From JABIEQ01 sp964516055 (lineage in GTDB: Bacteria > Patescibacteriota > Patescibacteriia > Magasanikbacterales > UBA922): a stretch of DNA of 6,164 bases. Positions 5,384 to 6,164 of the stretch are shown here, in pieces; the stretch's first letter is position 1, and every line of letters begins with the position of its first letter. The notes under the pieces were generated by a model, which saw nothing but the letters and a program-made list of their open reading frames with translations, ran no database searches and was not told the origin of the DNA. The DNA lies in contig CAZEYK010000056.1 in NCBI GenBank assembly GCA_964516055.1, positions 1-6,164 on the forward strand, read 5' to 3'. The position numbers and the translations under genes were made by a program.

Positions 5384-5773
5384 ATGAATAGAGACAATAC
5401 AACACTTCTTTTTGTCTACAATGCGGACGGGACATTCTTTGCCTCTGTCACGGACTGTGTTCACAAAATTATTTCTCCGGAGACATGCCAATGTAATCTA
5501 TGCAAACTAACGCATGGAAATGCAGGAATGAAAAAAGAATGGCAGACATTTCTTGAAACCTTGCCTTATAAAAAATAATTCCAACATAAAGATGTGTTCC
5601 TCCGTATTCATCCTGAATTTGCAGATACACCATTGCCCGCGATATTTGTCTTAAACGAAAAAGATTTGAAGATTACTCTTAATAAGAGTACGATTGAAAA
5701 GACAACCTCACTTTGTCAGTTGCAAGATATGCTTACGAAAGGATTGAAAAAGTATCGCACTAAAGGCACATAA
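5384..5773 (+). pseudogene. Cys-rich small protein of unknown function, interrupted by an in-frame TAA
   Basis: ATG 5384 opens a frame that reads LLFVYNADGTFFASVTDCVH, then SPETCQCNLCKLTHGNAGMK, and reaches TAA at 5576-5578 after 64 residues. The same frame stays open and protein-like for another 64 codons: HKDVFLRIHPEF, PLPAIFVLNEKDLKITLNKS and a terminal Lys-rich helix, to TAA 5771-5773. The whole would be about 129 residues, and the second half has no good start of its own. A single substitution (for example GAA to TAA) explains the break; the frame does not shift. The Cys cluster C25, C35, C37, C40 with H28 and H44 looks like a metal or thiol site. I recognise the CxCxxCxLTxGNxGMKxEW pattern as recurrent in bacterial proteins but know no function. 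True readthrough is unproven. Confidence 0.7.
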
Positions 5774-5790
5774 GTTTATTCCAAATAAAC
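5774..5790 (+). terminator. Perfect 7-bp AT-rich hairpin directly after the interrupted gene
   Basis: GTTTATT-CCA-AATAAAC begins at the base after the TAA at 5771-5773. A 7-bp perfect stem with a 3-nt loop is visible, but the stem is AT-rich and no T-run follows, so it would be weak as an intrinsic terminator. It lies at the likely end of the gene row and could be a weak terminator, mRNA end structure or operator. Confidence 0.35.
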
Positions 5791-5804
5791 AAAGGTCGAA
5801 CCAT

Positions 5805-5810
5805 TATATT
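5805..5810 (+). promoter_or_regulatory. Candidate -10 box (TATATT) before the last gene
   Basis: TATATT sits 23 nt before the ATG at 5834 in a 60-bp gap that also holds the hairpin. No good -35 is seen at the expected distance (CAAATA at 5782-5787). It is the only spot in the gap that looks like a promoter; read-through from upstream is equally possible. Confidence 0.22.
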
Positions 5811-5833
5811 TTATTTACTAATACTCAATACAT

Positions 5834-6164
5834 ATGAATTCCCAAAAAATGACGCCTACCATACTCCTGATGATGGTGCTTATGATCATCGCTCTTGCAT
5901 TTGCCTGGCAAGGTGTAGGTATGCATCAAAAAGTCGGAAAGGAAGAAGTAACATTTCATAAACTCCAAACCGACTATTTTGTGCTTAGCAAAGCTACGCG
6001 AGAAGCCGCACCGGACAACGCCGAGCTGAACAAAACACTGGTCAAAATTCAGAATTATCCATCAGAATTGATGCGCCTAAAGTTACTAGGAGTTGGGAAA
6101 ATACTGACTGGTATTTTTGTTCTCTTATTTGGCATTCTCATCGCGCTGATCATGATGCCGATAC
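5834..6164 (+). CDS. Two-TM membrane protein of unknown function (3' end outside window)
   Basis: An open frame from ATG 5834 runs 110 codons to the window edge without a stop. Residues about 8-27 are strongly hydrophobic and Met-rich, forming a signal anchor. Residues about 28-82 are a charged, probably helical extracytoplasmic stretch (HQKVGKEEVTFHKLQ, then KATREAAPDNAELNKTLVKI). Residues about 84-109 form a second TM helix with GIFVLLFGILIAL. I do not recognise the family. No Cys is present in the visible part, so it may not belong to the thiol theme of its neighbours. The start is supported by the same AATACATATGAAT context seen at 5377-5389 for the preceding gene. The downstream end, and therefore the full size, is unknown. 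Confidence 0.7.
   Translation, partial: MNSQKMTPTILLMMVLMIIALAFAWQGVGMHQKVGKEEVTFHKLQTDYFVLSKATREAAPDNAELNKTLVKIQNYPSELMRLKLLGVGKILTGIFVLLFGILIALIMMPI

Noticed and set aside
4994..5491. 165-codon ORF on the minus strand
   Set aside because: It lies antisense to the DUF3105 end, DUF427 and the Cys-rich gene, which are all recognisable. Its translation is rich in Cys/Arg/Ile with no domain pattern.
5576..5578. TAA as a recoded sense codon
   Set aside because: TAA clearly ends several intact genes here (for example 2578-2580, 4422-4424, 5059-5061), so genome-wide recoding is not supported.

Overview
The window looks like an accessory or lightly conserved stretch of a small-genome bacterium, most probably of the Candidate Phyla Radiation (Patescibacteria). 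This is an inference from moderately AT-rich DNA, short genes packed on one strand, near-absence of Shine-Dalgarno sites, and a gene content of Cys-pair membrane proteins and DUF families that I associate with such genomes. TGA ends one gene at 831-833, so the UGA-as-glycine code of Gracilibacteria/SR1 is unlikely. All supported genes are on the + strand.

Region 1 (1-1828) holds the C-terminus of a DsbA-like thiol oxidoreductase, then a polytopic membrane protein with an intramembrane-looking GCGACGS motif (264-833). An ATGA overlap joins this to a membrane-anchored DUF3179 protein with a TYCPLC motif (830-1828). Region 2 (1829-2103) is the longest gap. It contains a 20-bp near-palindrome, a 54-codon ORF resembling the second half of a SemiSWEET sugar transporter (probable remnant), a 6+3+6 palindrome, and a TATAAT box very close to the next start codon.

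Region 3 (2104-5773) is a tightly packed row that looks like one transcription unit. It runs: thioredoxin-like lipoprotein (WCPSC), CcdA/DsbD-type membrane electron carrier, MerT-like membrane protein broken by a +1 frameshift at a T8G7 tract, stand-alone NAD(P)H-hydrate epimerase, DUF3105 protein, DUF427 protein, and a Cys-rich small protein interrupted by an in-frame TAA. A perfect 7-bp hairpin follows. Region 4 (5834-6164) is the start of a two-TM protein of unknown function that runs off the window.

The common theme is thiol-disulfide chemistry at the cell surface. The CcdA-like protein would carry cytoplasmic electrons across the membrane to the thioredoxin lipoprotein, while the DsbA-like protein would act in oxidation or isomerisation. 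Several neighbours of unknown function also carry paired cysteines. Three loci look broken (SemiSWEET remnant, MerT frameshift, internal TAA). That means real gene decay, phase or slippage control, or sequencing error; reads would decide.
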